64,000 nucleotides of DNA from Mariniblastus sp. (GTDB taxonomy: Bacteria > Planctomycetota > Planctomycetia > Pirellulales > Pirellulaceae), in contig JAQWLH010000043.1 in NCBI GenBank assembly GCA_029247405.1, forward strand, positions 29,657 to 93,656, read 5' to 3'. A program made the translations under genes and the position numbers. Position 1 is the first letter of the stretch; every line of letters starts with the position of its first letter. Positions 23,687 to 35,600 of the stretch are shown piece after piece. The notes below the pieces were generated by a model. The model was not told the DNA's origin. It was given only the letters and a program-made list of their open reading frames with translations, and did not search any database.

Positions 23687-24913
23687 ATGAATAAACAGCG
23701 ACTTCTCGAGAGATTCCTGCAGTATGTCAAAATCAATACGACGGCGATCGAGGACTCGGGAAATTATCCTAGCAGCCCCGGGCAATTGGAAATCGGAAAA
23801 CTGCTGGTCGAACAGATGATTGCAATGGGGATTACCGACGCCCAGCAAGATCAATGGGGAATCGTCTATGGAACGGTTAAGGGAAACGTCGAGGGCGCCC
23901 CAGTAATCGCATTCAATTCGCACGTCGACACGTCGCCGGAAACGACCGGAAACCTGGTCAATCCTCATGTAATCGAAGATTTTGACGGCAAGGATATCAT
24001 TCTCTCGGGTGACCCTTCTCAAATCATCACGGTTGACGATTGCCCGGAACTGGCTGGTGCAGCTGGCAAGACGATTATCACGACCGATGGAAAGACTTTA
24101 CTCGGCGGCGATGACAAGGCTGGTGTTGCGATCATCATGGAGCTGGCCAACGATTTACTGGAAAACCCTGACATTCCCCATGGTGATATTCGTATCTTCT
24201 TTACTTGTGATGAAGAGATTGGCCACGGGGTTGATCATGTCGACATCGAAGCCATCAATGCAACGGTTTGCTACAACTTCGATGGAGGAGGGCAGGGCGA
24301 CATTGATGAAGAGACATTTTCAGCCGACATGGCGATCATTACTTTCACCGGCGTCAACACTCACCCTGCCTACGGCAAAGACAAAATGGTCAACGCCAGT
24401 CGAGCCGCGGGGCACTTCCTCGCGAATCTACCTGCTGATTTATCCCCAGAACGAACCGAGGGGCGCGACGGCTTCCTTCACCCGTACACACTCGAGGGTG
24501 GGGTTGCCCAAGCAACAGTGAAGGTTTTAATTCGCGACTTTGACACCCAACAGCTTGGCAAGCACGCCGACATCCTCCAAACGACTGCTGCAAAAGTTGA
24601 GGAATGTTGTCCCGGAACAAAAGTTGAAATTGAAATCATTGAGCAGTATCGCAACATGGCGGATGGGCTGGTGAATGAACCACGTGCAGTTCAATATGCT
24701 GTCGAGGCTCACGAGCGGTTGGGATACAACTATAAACGGACCATCGTTCGAGGCGGGACCGATGGCTCCCGGCTGACCGAGCTTGGCTTACCCACCCCCA
24801 ACCTTTCGTCTGGCCAACATAACATTCACTCACCTCTTGAATGGGCCTGCTTGGATGAGATGGTTGCGGCGGTTGAAGTCGGTAAAGAATTGGCTAAACG
24901 CTGGGCAGAGTAG
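23687..24913 (+). CDS. pepT: Peptidase T-like M20 metallopeptidase
   Basis: Likely start MNKQRLLERFLQYVKINTTAIEDSGNYPSSPGQ at 23687; FNSHVDTSPE; LLGGDDKAGVAIIMELA; FFTCDEEIGHG; GGTDGSRLTELGLPTPNLSSGQHNIHSPLEW. Confidence 0.93.
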   Translation: MNKQRLLERFLQYVKINTTAIEDSGNYPSSPGQLEIGKLLVEQMIAMGITDAQQDQWGIVYGTVKGNVEGAPVIAFNSHVDTSPETTGNLVNPHVIEDFDGKDIILSGDPSQIITVDDCPELAGAAGKTIITTDGKTLLGGDDKAGVAIIMELANDLLENPDIPHGDIRIFFTCDEEIGHGVDHVDIEAINATVCYNFDGGGQGDIDEETFSADMAIITFTGVNTHPAYGKDKMVNASRAAGHFLANLPADLSPERTEGRDGFLHPYTLEGGVAQATVKVLIRDFDTQQLGKHADILQTTAAKVEECCPGTKVEIEIIEQYRNMADGLVNEPRAVQYAVEAHERLGYNYKRTIVRGGTDGSRLTELGLPTPNLSSGQHNIHSPLEWACLDEMVAAVEVGKELAKRWAE

Positions 24914-25023
24914 AAAGCTTCAGCTGAGCAAAAAACAGTTGATCGAAAATGAAACGAGCAAGTGTTAATATCCGGTTTGAATACGCTTGGGCACGATTGG
25001 ACTCATTGTAATGCGGCAACCAA

Positions 25024-25554
25024 TCACTCTTCATAGATTGGCAAATCTCCACCGGTATACTCAATCAACGTCCCACGGGGCGCTTGCAGCTCCACCAACT
25101 TTTTGCGGAGCAAATCGACGCCTTGAACAAAATCGTTCAGGTATACATCAAAGCCACACGAGTCGTTGATGGAATAACCGCGAACCACATGGCCTTGCCC
25201 CAGTTCTCGCAGGGCTACATCGATTGGTTTCTCAAGCTCGGCTCGCTTTTGTCGGTCGAGCAATACAGGGATAAAAACATACACCTCTTCGAGAAGTTTG
25301 ATCTCGCCCGCGAAGAACTTTTTGGCTGCGACAGGATCGTTGTTCTTTCCAGAAATCACATCTTCGAAATCTTTAAATTGTCGCTTACGTTTCCGCTCTT
25401 TAAAGTAGTCAACCAGTGTTTTCGCGCGCGTCATGGCCACCACCAGAAACAGGCCAGCCAATCCGGTTGCCGCAAAGTAATCGATCAAAGCAATTGGCAC
25501 CAAAAGGACACCACCCCCGGGACTCGTTATTCTTGCGAAATGTAAGATTATCAA
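25024..25554 (-). CDS. Hypothetical membrane-anchored protein
   Basis: Single long minus-strand frame with an N-terminal TM segment and charged C-terminal region. A competing 153-aa plus-strand ORF overlaps it and looks less protein-like. Confidence 0.55.
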   Translation of the reverse strand: MIILHFARITSPGGGVLLVPIALIDYFAATGLAGLFLVVAMTRAKTLVDYFKERKRKRQFKDFEDVISGKNNDPVAAKKFFAGEIKLLEEVYVFIPVLLDRQKRAELEKPIDVALRELGQGHVVRGYSINDSCGFDVYLNDFVQGVDLLRKKLVELQAPRGTLIEYTGGDLPIYEE

Positions 25555-25858
25555 CTTATGCTAATCATAGGCGGCCTTCGCTTGCCTCCAGCTGAATTAC
25601 CGTAAAAAACGTATTGCACTTGTGTTAGATTTATCTTTCGATCGAGAATCAGGCGAAATTAATCCTGATCAGAGGACTCGGGCAACATCCGGCGATAGCA
25701 GGTGAGAAAAAGCAAATAAGTCGATCGTTCGGTGAATCTAACAGGAACGGAACGACTTGAACGCGCAAATCGTGATCCAATCGTCCAAATTGCGGTGATC
25801 AGGATACCGATAGAGGTATGATAGAGCCACGTAAGCGGGCTTAAGCTGCACCCCTACT

Positions 25859-28759
25859 TTGCATGAATTTGAGGAATCGGTGGTCGGTAATTATTCGTAT
25901 CGTCTAAATTGGCAGATTAATTGGCTGGTGCTGGTTAATGCCATCCTTTTTGCGCTCTCATTAACGGCCGGTGCTGATGATAAATTTACCGCGAGGCAAT
26001 TAGATTTCTTTGAAGATAAGATCCGACCTCTCTTGGTCAACCACTGTCTCGAGTGCCATGGGGCCGATAAATCTGAAAGCGACCTTCGACTGGATTCTCG
26101 TTTAGCGGTTCTCAAAGGCGGTGAGAGCGGTGATGCAGCTGCCATCGCTGGCAAACCAGAAAAAAGTTTGCTGATTCGTTCGGTTAAGCACGTGGGCGAC
26201 TACGACATGCCACCCAGCAGCCGGCTTTCAGATGATGAAATTGCTGACCTCGCTAACTGGATCTCAATGGGTTTGCCATGGCCAAAGTCGCGGGCTTCTA
26301 TCTCCAAACGAACCATGGCGGAACTGCTGCAACAGCACCGAAAAGACCACTGGTCGTTTCAACCGGTTTCACCACCTGTCATTCCGCAGGCTGGTTTGAT
26401 TTCCAATTCACCACTCGACCAATTGATCCTTGCCAAACTGCAGACAAAGCAACTCACACCTTCGCCGCGGGCCAGCCGTCGTACGTTAATTCGACGAGCT
26501 TATTTTGACTTAATTGGCTTGCCCCCGACCTACGAAGAAGTCCAAGCGTTCATCTATAACGAATCTCCGGATGCCTACGAAAAATTAATCGACCAGTTGC
26601 TTGACTCGCCACACTACGGCGAGCGTTGGGCTCGACACTGGCTTGACGTCGCGCGGTACTCTGATACCAGCGGTTACAAATTGGCAGATGCAGACCGCAA
26701 CTACCCTTACGCGTACACCTACCGCGACTATGTTATTGACGCTTTCAATCAAGACCTACCCTATGACCAATTTATCCGTGAGCAATTGGCGGCCGATCAT
26801 CTCGAAATCCCCGAAGACAAAAAGACGCTTGCGGCGCTTGGCTTCATCACCGTCGGGCGAATCTACCTTGGCCGGCCTGAAACAATTGATGATCAAGTCG
26901 ACGTCGTTACTCGAGGGCTCATGGGCCTGACCGTCGGTTGTGCCCGGTGCCACGACCACAAATATGACGCCATCCCGACAGAAGACTATTATTCGCTGTA
27001 CAGTGTTTTTGAAAACAATGTTGTCCCCTCAGAGCTTCCCCTGATCGGCGCTCCGAGTGAACTTCACAAGTTCAAAGCTCACCTCGCTGAACTTGGAAAA
27101 CTAAAAAATAAACTTAAGAGCTATCGTAAGCAATGTTATGCTGACTTCAGAAAACATATCGAAACGTACACCGTTGAGTATGTGACTCGTTGCATTTTGT
27201 CGGGTCAGGAAGATCAGATCCAAAAGCAACCCTTTATCAATCTAACAAAACCCCAACTTCGCTCGGCCCTCATTGAAAAATGGCGAGTCTATCTGGCCAA
27301 GCGATCTAAAATCAGTCAGCCCATTCTGCTTCCGGCTGTCGAATTTCTAAAACTACCCGATGAAAATTTCGCGTCCCGTGCCAACCGCATGATCAAGACT
27401 TGGGATGACACCCAACAACCCGAACTGAACCCATTGGTACTTCAGGCACTCAAGGACCATCCCCCGAAGAACAAATTTGAAATTGGAAAAATCTACGGTG
27501 AACTCTTTGAAGGGGTCATCGACACTTGGAAATCCAATGGTGCAAAACCTTCTCCCATTGGGCAGTTTAAGGGCCCTGAAAAAGAGCTGGCGGAATTCGT
27601 TTTCAATAAAAGGGCACCCTTTGCCCTCAGTGAACGTCATCTCGACAACCACATGACCCCTCAAGAACGAAGACGTGCCAAGCAACTTGGCCGTGTCGTT
27701 GCTGATTACGAAGCAAAGGCTCCCGAGAATATTTCCCGCGCAATGGTGTTGAGAGACAAAGAAACTTTAAAGGATGAGCGGGTCATGATTCGCGGCAATG
27801 CTCACCAACGAGGAAAAGTCGCACCTCGTCGATTCGTCGCTTTGTTGAGCCCAAACAAACGTGCATTGTTTGAGAACAAAAGTGGACGACTGGATTTGGC
27901 CGAAAAAATCGCCACACCTGAGAATCCTCTGACGGCACGGGTCATGGTCAATCGCGTCTGGATGCACCATTTTTCAACTCCGCTTGTTGACACCCCAAGT
28001 GATTTTGGCATTCGATGTGACAAGCCTCTTCAACAAAAAGTCCTCGACTACCTTGCGTATGATTTCATGAAACACGGGTGGTCCTTGAAGCGACTCCATC
28101 GCCAAATCATGCTTTCCAACACCTATTGTCAGTCGAGCCTTCCGCGAGATGAGTGTGCAAGCGTTGATCCCGAAAATCGGCTGTATTGGAAAATGAATCG
28201 ACGACGCCTTGAATTTGAACCTCTTCGAGATTCTATCCTCGCGGTCACCCGGAGCCTCGATAAAAAAATGCATGGCAAATCCATCAATCTTTTGGAGGAA
28301 CCTTACAGTCATCGCCGAACGATCTACGGATTCATTGATCGACAAGATCTGCCAGGGCTGTTTCGCGTATTTGATTTGGCCAATCCTGACCAAAGCACCG
28401 CCAAGCGGATTCGCACAACTGTGCCCCAACAATCATTATTTATGATGAACTCCGAGATGGTAATGGAGCAGGCCGAACAACTGATTTTGTCGATCCCCAA
28501 TTTCAAGGAAAGTAGCCGCACCGACCGTATCGTCTCGCTGTATCGTGCCGCATTGCAACGAGATCCTTCTGAGCTTGAAATAAAGATTGGAAGTCTCTTT
28601 ATCCAAAATGCATTCGCCGAAATTGCGGATCAGATCACCGCCGAGGCAGAAGTAACAAAGACAGAAACGCGTGACGCAAATGCTTCCCTCCGGCTCAATC
28701 CGTGGCACCGACTGGCACAGACACTCTTGTGTACCAACGAATTTGAATTCATTGATTAA
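25859..28759 (+). CDS. DUF1549/DUF1553 planctomycete cytochrome C (PSCyt1/PSD1) protein
   Basis: LLVNHCLECHGADKSESDLRLDSRLAVLKGGESG; YGERWARHWLDVARYSDTSGY; GLTVGCARCHDHKYDAIP; NRVWMHHF. Start codon uncertain (TTG at 25859 or GTG at 25880). Confidence 0.95.
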   Translation: MHEFEESVVGNYSYRLNWQINWLVLVNAILFALSLTAGADDKFTARQLDFFEDKIRPLLVNHCLECHGADKSESDLRLDSRLAVLKGGESGDAAAIAGKPEKSLLIRSVKHVGDYDMPPSSRLSDDEIADLANWISMGLPWPKSRASISKRTMAELLQQHRKDHWSFQPVSPPVIPQAGLISNSPLDQLILAKLQTKQLTPSPRASRRTLIRRAYFDLIGLPPTYEEVQAFIYNESPDAYEKLIDQLLDSPHYGERWARHWLDVARYSDTSGYKLADADRNYPYAYTYRDYVIDAFNQDLPYDQFIREQLAADHLEIPEDKKTLAALGFITVGRIYLGRPETIDDQVDVVTRGLMGLTVGCARCHDHKYDAIPTEDYYSLYSVFENNVVPSELPLIGAPSELHKFKAHLAELGKLKNKLKSYRKQCYADFRKHIETYTVEYVTRCILSGQEDQIQKQPFINLTKPQLRSALIEKWRVYLAKRSKISQPILLPAVEFLKLPDENFASRANRMIKTWDDTQQPELNPLVLQALKDHPPKNKFEIGKIYGELFEGVIDTWKSNGAKPSPIGQFKGPEKELAEFVFNKRAPFALSERHLDNHMTPQERRRAKQLGRVVADYEAKAPENISRAMVLRDKETLKDERVMIRGNAHQRGKVAPRRFVALLSPNKRALFENKSGRLDLAEKIATPENPLTARVMVNRVWMHHFSTPLVDTPSDFGIRCDKPLQQKVLDYLAYDFMKHGWSLKRLHRQIMLSNTYCQSSLPRDECASVDPENRLYWKMNRRRLEFEPLRDSILAVTRSLDKKMHGKSINLLEEPYSHRRTIYGFIDRQDLPGLFRVFDLANPDQSTAKRIRTTVPQQSLFMMNSEMVMEQAEQLILSIPNFKESSRTDRIVSLYRAALQRDPSELEIKIGSLFIQNAFAEIADQITAEAEVTKTETRDANASLRLNPWHRLAQTLLCTNEFEFID

Positions 28760-28772
28760 CTAAATATTTACC

Positions 28773-30230
28773 ATGCGATCAAATCAGACTAACAATCCTT
28801 GCTCTCTTTCCAGACGCAGTCTCTTGCGACGCTGTGGAACGGGGATGGCGGCATTTGGACTCGCAGGATTACTGGGCGACGATGGGATGCTGTCGGGGGC
28901 AAGTTTCGATCTGGAGTCTCACTCCAATGCCAACCCACTCGTGCCACGCCCGACTCACTTCCCCGGCACCGCCAAGCGTGTCATTCACTTGTTCATGAAT
29001 GGCGGGCCCTCACAAGTGGATACTTTTGACTACAAACCGGAGCTGCAAAAAAGAGATGGCCAAGCGCTTCCGATGAAACTGAAAACGGAACGTAAGACGG
29101 GTGTCGCAATGCGGTCCCCCTTCAAGTTCAGTCAATACGGCCAGAACGGGACCTACGTTAGCGAGCTGTTTAAACATACCGCTCGGCACATGGATGAAAT
29201 TGCTGTTATCAATTCGATGCAGGCTGATGTCCCCAATCATGAGCCTTCATTACTTTTAATGAACTGCGGTGAATCGCGTTTGGTACGGCCCAGTGTTGGC
29301 TCTTGGGTGACTTACGGGATGGGTTCGGAAAACCAGAACTTGCCGGGTTTTATTGCGCTATGCCCAGATGGATACCCGATTAAACAGACTCAAAACTGGC
29401 AGGCCGCATTTCTGCCCGGCGTCTTCCAAGGCACACATGTTGATACCCGCCACCAAACAATCGAGCGATTGATTGAAAATGTGGCCAACCAAAGAGTCAC
29501 AAAAGCCCAACAACGGCAACAACTTGACGTCCTCAATCAGTTGAATCAGTTGCACCAGGAACAGCGTGGTTCCGATCCGGCACTTCAGGCAAGAATCCAA
29601 TCCTACGAACTTGCCTATCGGATGCAAATGGAAGCCACCGACGCATTTGATGTTTCCAAAGAGCCTCAACATGTTCTCGATGCCTACGGCGAAGGTGTGA
29701 ACGCACGCCAGATCTTAATCGCGCGAAGACTGGTCGAACGAGGGGTACGTTACGTCCAAGTATTCCATGGCCAAGGGCAGCCATGGGACAACCACGACGA
29801 CCTCGAAATCAACCACAAACGGCTTGCAGGTCAATGCGACCAAGCGATCAGTGCGCTTCTGACGGACCTCAAACAGAGCGGTCTACTGGACGAAACACTT
29901 GTGATCTGGGGCGGTGAATTCGGCCGAACCCCAGTCGTTGAACTTCCCAAAACGGGTTCCAACGAAGGTAAAATCAACGGTCGAGATCACAATCACTGGG
30001 GTTTCACCGTTTGGATGGCTGGGGGTGGCGTCAAAGGCGGAACGGTTTACGGCTCAACTGACGAGTTCGGTTTTCGCGTTGCAGAGAATCCCGTTCACGT
30101 TCACGATCTCCACGCCACCATGTTGCACTTACTAGGATTCGACCACAAACGATTAACCTACCGGTACGCCGGTCGAGATTTCAGGTTAACCGATGTCCAT
30201 GGCAACGTCGTAAAAGATTTAATCGCCTAA
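28773..30230 (+). CDS. DUF1501 domain-containing protein
   Basis: Twin-Arg-like SRRSLLRRCGTGMAAFGLAGLL; HLFMNGGPSQVDTFDYKP; WGGEFGRTPVVE; GRDHNHWGFTVWMAGGGVKGG. Starts 13 nt after the DUF1549/1553 gene. Confidence 0.95.
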   Translation: MRSNQTNNPCSLSRRSLLRRCGTGMAAFGLAGLLGDDGMLSGASFDLESHSNANPLVPRPTHFPGTAKRVIHLFMNGGPSQVDTFDYKPELQKRDGQALPMKLKTERKTGVAMRSPFKFSQYGQNGTYVSELFKHTARHMDEIAVINSMQADVPNHEPSLLLMNCGESRLVRPSVGSWVTYGMGSENQNLPGFIALCPDGYPIKQTQNWQAAFLPGVFQGTHVDTRHQTIERLIENVANQRVTKAQQRQQLDVLNQLNQLHQEQRGSDPALQARIQSYELAYRMQMEATDAFDVSKEPQHVLDAYGEGVNARQILIARRLVERGVRYVQVFHGQGQPWDNHDDLEINHKRLAGQCDQAISALLTDLKQSGLLDETLVIWGGEFGRTPVVELPKTGSNEGKINGRDHNHWGFTVWMAGGGVKGGTVYGSTDEFGFRVAENPVHVHDLHATMLHLLGFDHKRLTYRYAGRDFRLTDVHGNVVKDLIA

Positions 30231-30388
30231 TCTACAAGGGCGTTTGTAATCGCTTATTGCCCCTGACTCAATTTTCGCTGGCCCCCTCCTCAGTGGAGGG
30301 CACGGCGACACGCTTTGGCAAAAATAGTTTGGCGGCTTTGAGTGAAAACAACTGGAGCAGAAGACCTGATGCGAATTCAATTTCGCAA

Positions 30389-32281
30389 TCACTTCTTATT
30401 GGGTTTGCTGAATACCACAAAAGCGACAACGATCGCGATCGCCCCTGCAATTGAAATCCCCATCACCACTTGGTCCGACACTCCGAGTTTCAAAGCCTTG
30501 AGGCCGAAAGCAGCTAACATGGCGATTCCAACGGCGGTCAGTGCCTCACCGGCAATGACTCCGGATGAAAACAAAACACCCCGATGCAGCGTCTGTTCTT
30601 GCTGCTCCTCGGGTACTTTGCGCGTATAAAAATGAGCGATGAGTCCTCCAATCAGAATTGGCGTCGCCAGCCCAAAGGGTAAATACATGCCGACCGCGAT
30701 TGGCATCAAATGCGCGCGAAACTTAAATTCATTTCGCTTCAAGAACTCATCGATCACTAAAATCACCAAACCCAGCACTGCCCCGATTCCAATCAAAGTC
30801 CATGGCAAATCTCCTTCACCGGAAAACCCTTGCGCCAGACTGGCAAACAGTCCCGCTTGCGGCGCTGCCAAGTTCTCTCCCCCGATACCACCTTCTGTGT
30901 TTTGGTGAAGTAGAGTCAGTACCGGTGCCATGACGAGACTGGCAACAAACACACCGGCAATCTGCATGATTTGCTGCCGGAATGGCGAAGCCCCCACGAT
31001 CGAACCCGTTTTTAAATCGTTGCAGACATCTCCGCTGGTACAAGCAATACAGCAAACAATGGCAGCGATACCGAGCGTTGCAACCATGCCGTCCATCCCG
31101 GTGTAATTGAACAGCCAAAGTAACGCTCCAGCAACCAGAACCGCTGTAATGGTCATCCCAGAAACGGGACTATTGGAATTACCGACCAGACCGACGATGT
31201 AACTGGCCACTGCCGTAAAAAAGAAACCCATCACCAACATGATTAACGTCGAAAGAATCGTAACTCCAGCATTCCCTGTGAACGTGTAATTCACGTAAGA
31301 CAGAAGCAAAACACATAAAAACCCAAACCCCAAAATCACTGAGGATGGAATATCTTTTTCGGAGTCAGAATCCACTTCATCTTTTTCACCCTTGATCCCA
31401 TGCCAGAGGTGGACAATCGCGGCCCAAAGTCCATAACGCACCGATATCAGTGCAGCAAAACCACCGACAACCATCGCACCGACACCCACAAACCGGATCT
31501 TGGACTTCCACAACTGACCTGCTTGTTCGACCGCCGATGCAGCTTCGACGCCAACCTCCGCGCCGCCAAGCAGAGGAATTCCAATTAGCCATGCCATTGC
31601 ACCGCCAATAAAAATCAAAATGGCAACATTGAGCCGGACAATGAATCCGACGGCGACCAGCATGGGAGAAAGATCACCGCCAAAATATAAGATCCGAGAA
31701 CCAACGATTTTGCCGACTTCTAAGCTACCCGAAACCAGCCCCAAAAAACCGCCAGCAACTTTAAAAATCGCCCCAAGAACTCCACCCATAATCAGGCTTT
31801 TAGCTGCCGAGTCATCCGCATCATGTTCTTCCCCAGCTTCGAGAACCGCAGCGCAAGCCACTCCTTCTGGATAAATCAATTCCTCATTGTCGACCACGAA
31901 TACTTTACGCATCGGAATCATAAATAATATTCCCAGCACACCGCCCGTAAACGCGATGATCGTGATCATCAAATAATCAAATTTGTCCCAGAATCCAATG
32001 ATGATCATTGCCGGCATCGTGAAAATAATTCCAGCCGCCAAAGATTCGCCAGCCGATGCGCAAGTCTGGACTTGATTGGCCTCCAAAATGCTCGAGTTCT
32101 TGAATAGCATTTTGAACAACAACATGGCCATCACCGCCGCAGGAATCGACGCGGAAACCGTCATGCCAGCTTTGAGTCCGACGTACACGTTCGCCGCTCC
32201 CATCACCACCGAGAGAATCAACCCCAAAACAATCACACGAAGAGTCAGTTCGGGCTTGGTTTTTATTTCAGCGTTCGCCAT
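30389..32281 (-). CDS. OPT-family oligopeptide transporter
   Basis: Polytopic protein: ELTLRVIVLGLILSVVMGAANVYVGLKAGMTVSASIPAAVMAML; YPEGVACAAVLEAGEE. Likely start MANAEIKTKPE at 32281. Confidence 0.9.
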   Translation of the reverse strand: MANAEIKTKPELTLRVIVLGLILSVVMGAANVYVGLKAGMTVSASIPAAVMAMLLFKMLFKNSSILEANQVQTCASAGESLAAGIIFTMPAMIIIGFWDKFDYLMITIIAFTGGVLGILFMIPMRKVFVVDNEELIYPEGVACAAVLEAGEEHDADDSAAKSLIMGGVLGAIFKVAGGFLGLVSGSLEVGKIVGSRILYFGGDLSPMLVAVGFIVRLNVAILIFIGGAMAWLIGIPLLGGAEVGVEAASAVEQAGQLWKSKIRFVGVGAMVVGGFAALISVRYGLWAAIVHLWHGIKGEKDEVDSDSEKDIPSSVILGFGFLCVLLLSYVNYTFTGNAGVTILSTLIMLVMGFFFTAVASYIVGLVGNSNSPVSGMTITAVLVAGALLWLFNYTGMDGMVATLGIAAIVCCIACTSGDVCNDLKTGSIVGASPFRQQIMQIAGVFVASLVMAPVLTLLHQNTEGGIGGENLAAPQAGLFASLAQGFSGEGDLPWTLIGIGAVLGLVILVIDEFLKRNEFKFRAHLMPIAVGMYLPFGLATPILIGGLIAHFYTRKVPEEQQEQTLHRGVLFSSGVIAGEALTAVGIAMLAAFGLKALKLGVSDQVVMGISIAGAIAIVVAFVVFSKPNKK

Positions 32282-32663
32282 GGTTATATCCAAAGTTCAA
32301 CAGGGATTCCAAAAGCAGGGCTCGTCCGAGGGCCCCAATGAATCCCACCAATGTAAGTGTTTGACACCCAAGTAGTTTAGTGGCTAGCCGGACGAGGCAA
32401 CAGCAACGGCTAACTTAGGTTGCTTAAAGCGATTTCCAACGTTTTTTAAACGTTTCCTCGATCCAATCGCCCGGCCAGCAAGACGCTTCAAGTGTTTAGA
32501 AAGAGCTAGCATTGCTGAAACTTGATTATCGTCCGAACTCGCTAGCGTTATTGCGTCAAGTTTCTATTCGCCTTCTACGGCTTGGTTACGACATCTAAAA
32601 TCCACAAACAGTCGGGGCTGACCTCGTCCCACAAAAGATCAGACAGCCAATGCAGGAAGCAGA

Positions 32664-35600
32664 ATGTCACGATACGAGTCTGAACACCCATTCGAAGATA
32701 CCGAAGCGTCGCGAGATCGTCGAAACCGCTCTGATCCCAAGATTTACGAAGCCGTTCCGCCGCGTCCCAAGCGAAAAAAGTGGCCCTTGGTCCTGCTGAT
32801 GCTGCTAACCGTTTTAGTTCTGCTTCCCAATCTGATCGGATGGTTGGGTTTGCAACAGCGTGCCATCAACGTTGCTCTCACACATTTTAATGGACGCGTA
32901 TCTGTTGAGCACGTATCTCTTGGTTGGTTTCAACCAATCAAACTCACCAACGTAACGGCCGTTGATTCGCAAGGCGCTCCATTATTCGAAGTTGCCACAG
33001 CGACGACTTCAAAGCCGCTTTATCATTTCCTCATCTCAAACAATTACGGCGAATTCAACGTCCAAAGCCCCACCGCACACCTTCAACTTCGCCCCGGTGG
33101 AAGCAACCTCGAAGATGCCATCGCCCACTATCTTCAACCTACTGGACCGACGCCAGTCGACAACAACCCGGTTGCGACGCCAGCCCAACCGCTGCCACAA
33201 ATGACGATCAACATTGTGGATGGAACAGCCCATGTTTCATCTACATCAGAAGCCCGCACGTGGCAGATCGACCAACTCAATTTGGTGGCAGAAACCTCAA
33301 CTGAATCAGCTCCACTGATGATCGATGCGCAATGTCGAATCGCCACATCAACAACAGATCCAGAACAGCCGCCAAGGACGGAGACGGGCGAGATTGCGTT
33401 TGTTTCCCACATCGATTCTGGATCGGAGATCTTGAATTTCAACGCTGCTGATCTGCGACTTGAGATGCAGGATTTACCGATGTCGTTTGCCGCTCCCTTA
33501 CTCCAGCGATTGATTGGCCCGACAGTCACGACCGGCCGGATAAATGGAAAGATCCAAAGCTCGTACTCTGCTGAATCTAATTCGGTTGCGATGCAAGTCG
33601 AACAACTGAACCTACGCGAATTCGCAATTGTCGCACCGCAATTGATCGGGCAGGATCAATTTTCCTTACAGCACGTCACAGCTAATGGGGTCATTGAGGC
33701 TTCTCCCAATCTTGTTTCAGCCCAACAATTTAACTTACAAAGCGACGTCGGCTCGCTTAAAGCCGAAGGAAGCTTGGACCTCAATCAAGTAACAGCTTTA
33801 GCCACCCGCGGCCAACTCCTTGAGACCCCCTTTGAAATGCATGGCGAAGTCGACCTTGCCGCCTTGATCGGGATGCTTCCATCGACGTTCCAATTACACC
33901 AGGACCTAACGATCAACTCGGGGACTGTGACTTTTCAAGCCGCCAGTCAAAACAACGTCGAAGGCAGACGGCTTGTCGTTAACCTTGATACCGCCAACTT
34001 GAATGCCAAGCGTGGGCAACAAAACATTGTATGGGCAAAACCCCTGCGTTTATTCGGTACGGTTAAGGAAGTCGAGGGGCGATTGGCGCTCGAAGAAGTT
34101 AATTGCGTTTCTGATTTTCTGAATATTCGCGGTAACGCTAATCTGAAGACAGCATCATTCGTCGCTCAAGGTGATCTGCAGAAACTCATGGAACAGGTTA
34201 GCCAATTTGTGGATCTTCAAAATGCTAAATTGGCGGGCACGTTGGATGGAAGATTTGGCTGGCAGATGGTTGACTCAGAACCACCAGGATCACCCCAGGC
34301 AGGTGGAACCGACAACCTTCCCATTCAAATTGGAGGGAGTTTCGTCGTCGACAATCCGGTCATCGAATTGCCGGGCATGCCGCGATGGCAACAGCCTCAG
34401 ATGTCAATCAAACTATCAGGCTCAGGTCAATCACAATCAGGAGGCAAGCTGCGGCTGGAACAGGGCGGTGTGCAAATTGACATCGGGACCGAGCAATTGC
34501 TGGCGACACTTGCTCAACCTGTCGTGGACGCATTCACCAACCAGATTTGGAATACAAATTGTCAAATGACTGGCTCGATGGCGGGCTGGGTCGGGCACAT
34601 TCAAAACTTTGTTGATCTCGGCAATATTCGTACAGAGGGTGACCTGAATCTCATTTGCTCAGCCAGCCTCAATCCAAAAAACATCCAGTTTTCTGGCATT
34701 GAGTATGCAGTGCAACAACTCGCTTTCGACGGCTATGGAATGAAAATTCGAGAGGCGAAAACTCAAGGTGCCGGTGCCGCGGTATACGACCTAACCACGG
34801 GCAGCATCCTGTTTCCTGAATTGACTGTAAATTCAAGCTCCATCACAGCTCGCGGTCAACAAGTTCAGTTCTCCTTTCCTTCCAATATGCGGGCAGACGG
34901 GACGGTTAGTTTTAGAGCAGACGTCAACAAAGTTGCTGATTGGTACGAACTCTCTCCAACTTCTGATCATTTATTTTGGTTCGGCAGTTGGGAAGGCACT
35001 GCTCAACTTGTTTCAAACGAGAACGGGATCGGCGCGCGTGTCAATTCAACCGTCTCAGACTTGGTTGCAGCAATGCAGAGGCAACCGCAAATGGCCGAGG
35101 GCAATGCACAAGGTCAATTCAGGCAAGCCTCCAGTACTCAAACCGGCTGGCAAGAAATATTGCGTGAATCGAAAGTTGGAATCTCCGGAGATTTTACTTT
35201 GGGAAATGATTTCAACGCATTAGGCTTTCAGAATTTCCTTCTAGATTCTTCTATCCTCAAGGCCAATGCAAATGGCTCTTTGACCGATTTGGCTGGAAAA
35301 ATGGTGGCGGATATCAAAGGAGTTTGGCTACATGATTGGCAAAAGGTCAATCTACTTCTGGCCTCTCACACTGGTGATCTAATTAAGTTTGCCGGTCAAC
35401 GGCAGCATCAGTTCGTGATTGCGGGCCCGATCTTTGAAACCACCCCCACTCAACCGGGCCAACCGGAACCTTGGATTTCTCCCTCCCTTAAAGCCTCGGC
35501 GACATTTGGCTGGGACCAAGGCCAAATCTTGAACCTCCCCGTTGGCAAAAGCGACCTGGCCGTCAACCTCTCTCAGAGTATCGGGTTCGTCGAAACGAAA

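Noticed and set aside
25084-25545. 153-aa plus-strand ORF opposite 25024..25554
   Set aside because: The minus-strand frame has a TM segment and a more protein-like composition.
30284-30300. Small hairpin CCCTCC-TCAGT-GGAGGG between convergent genes
   Set aside because: Only 6 bp and no T tract, so not called as a terminator.
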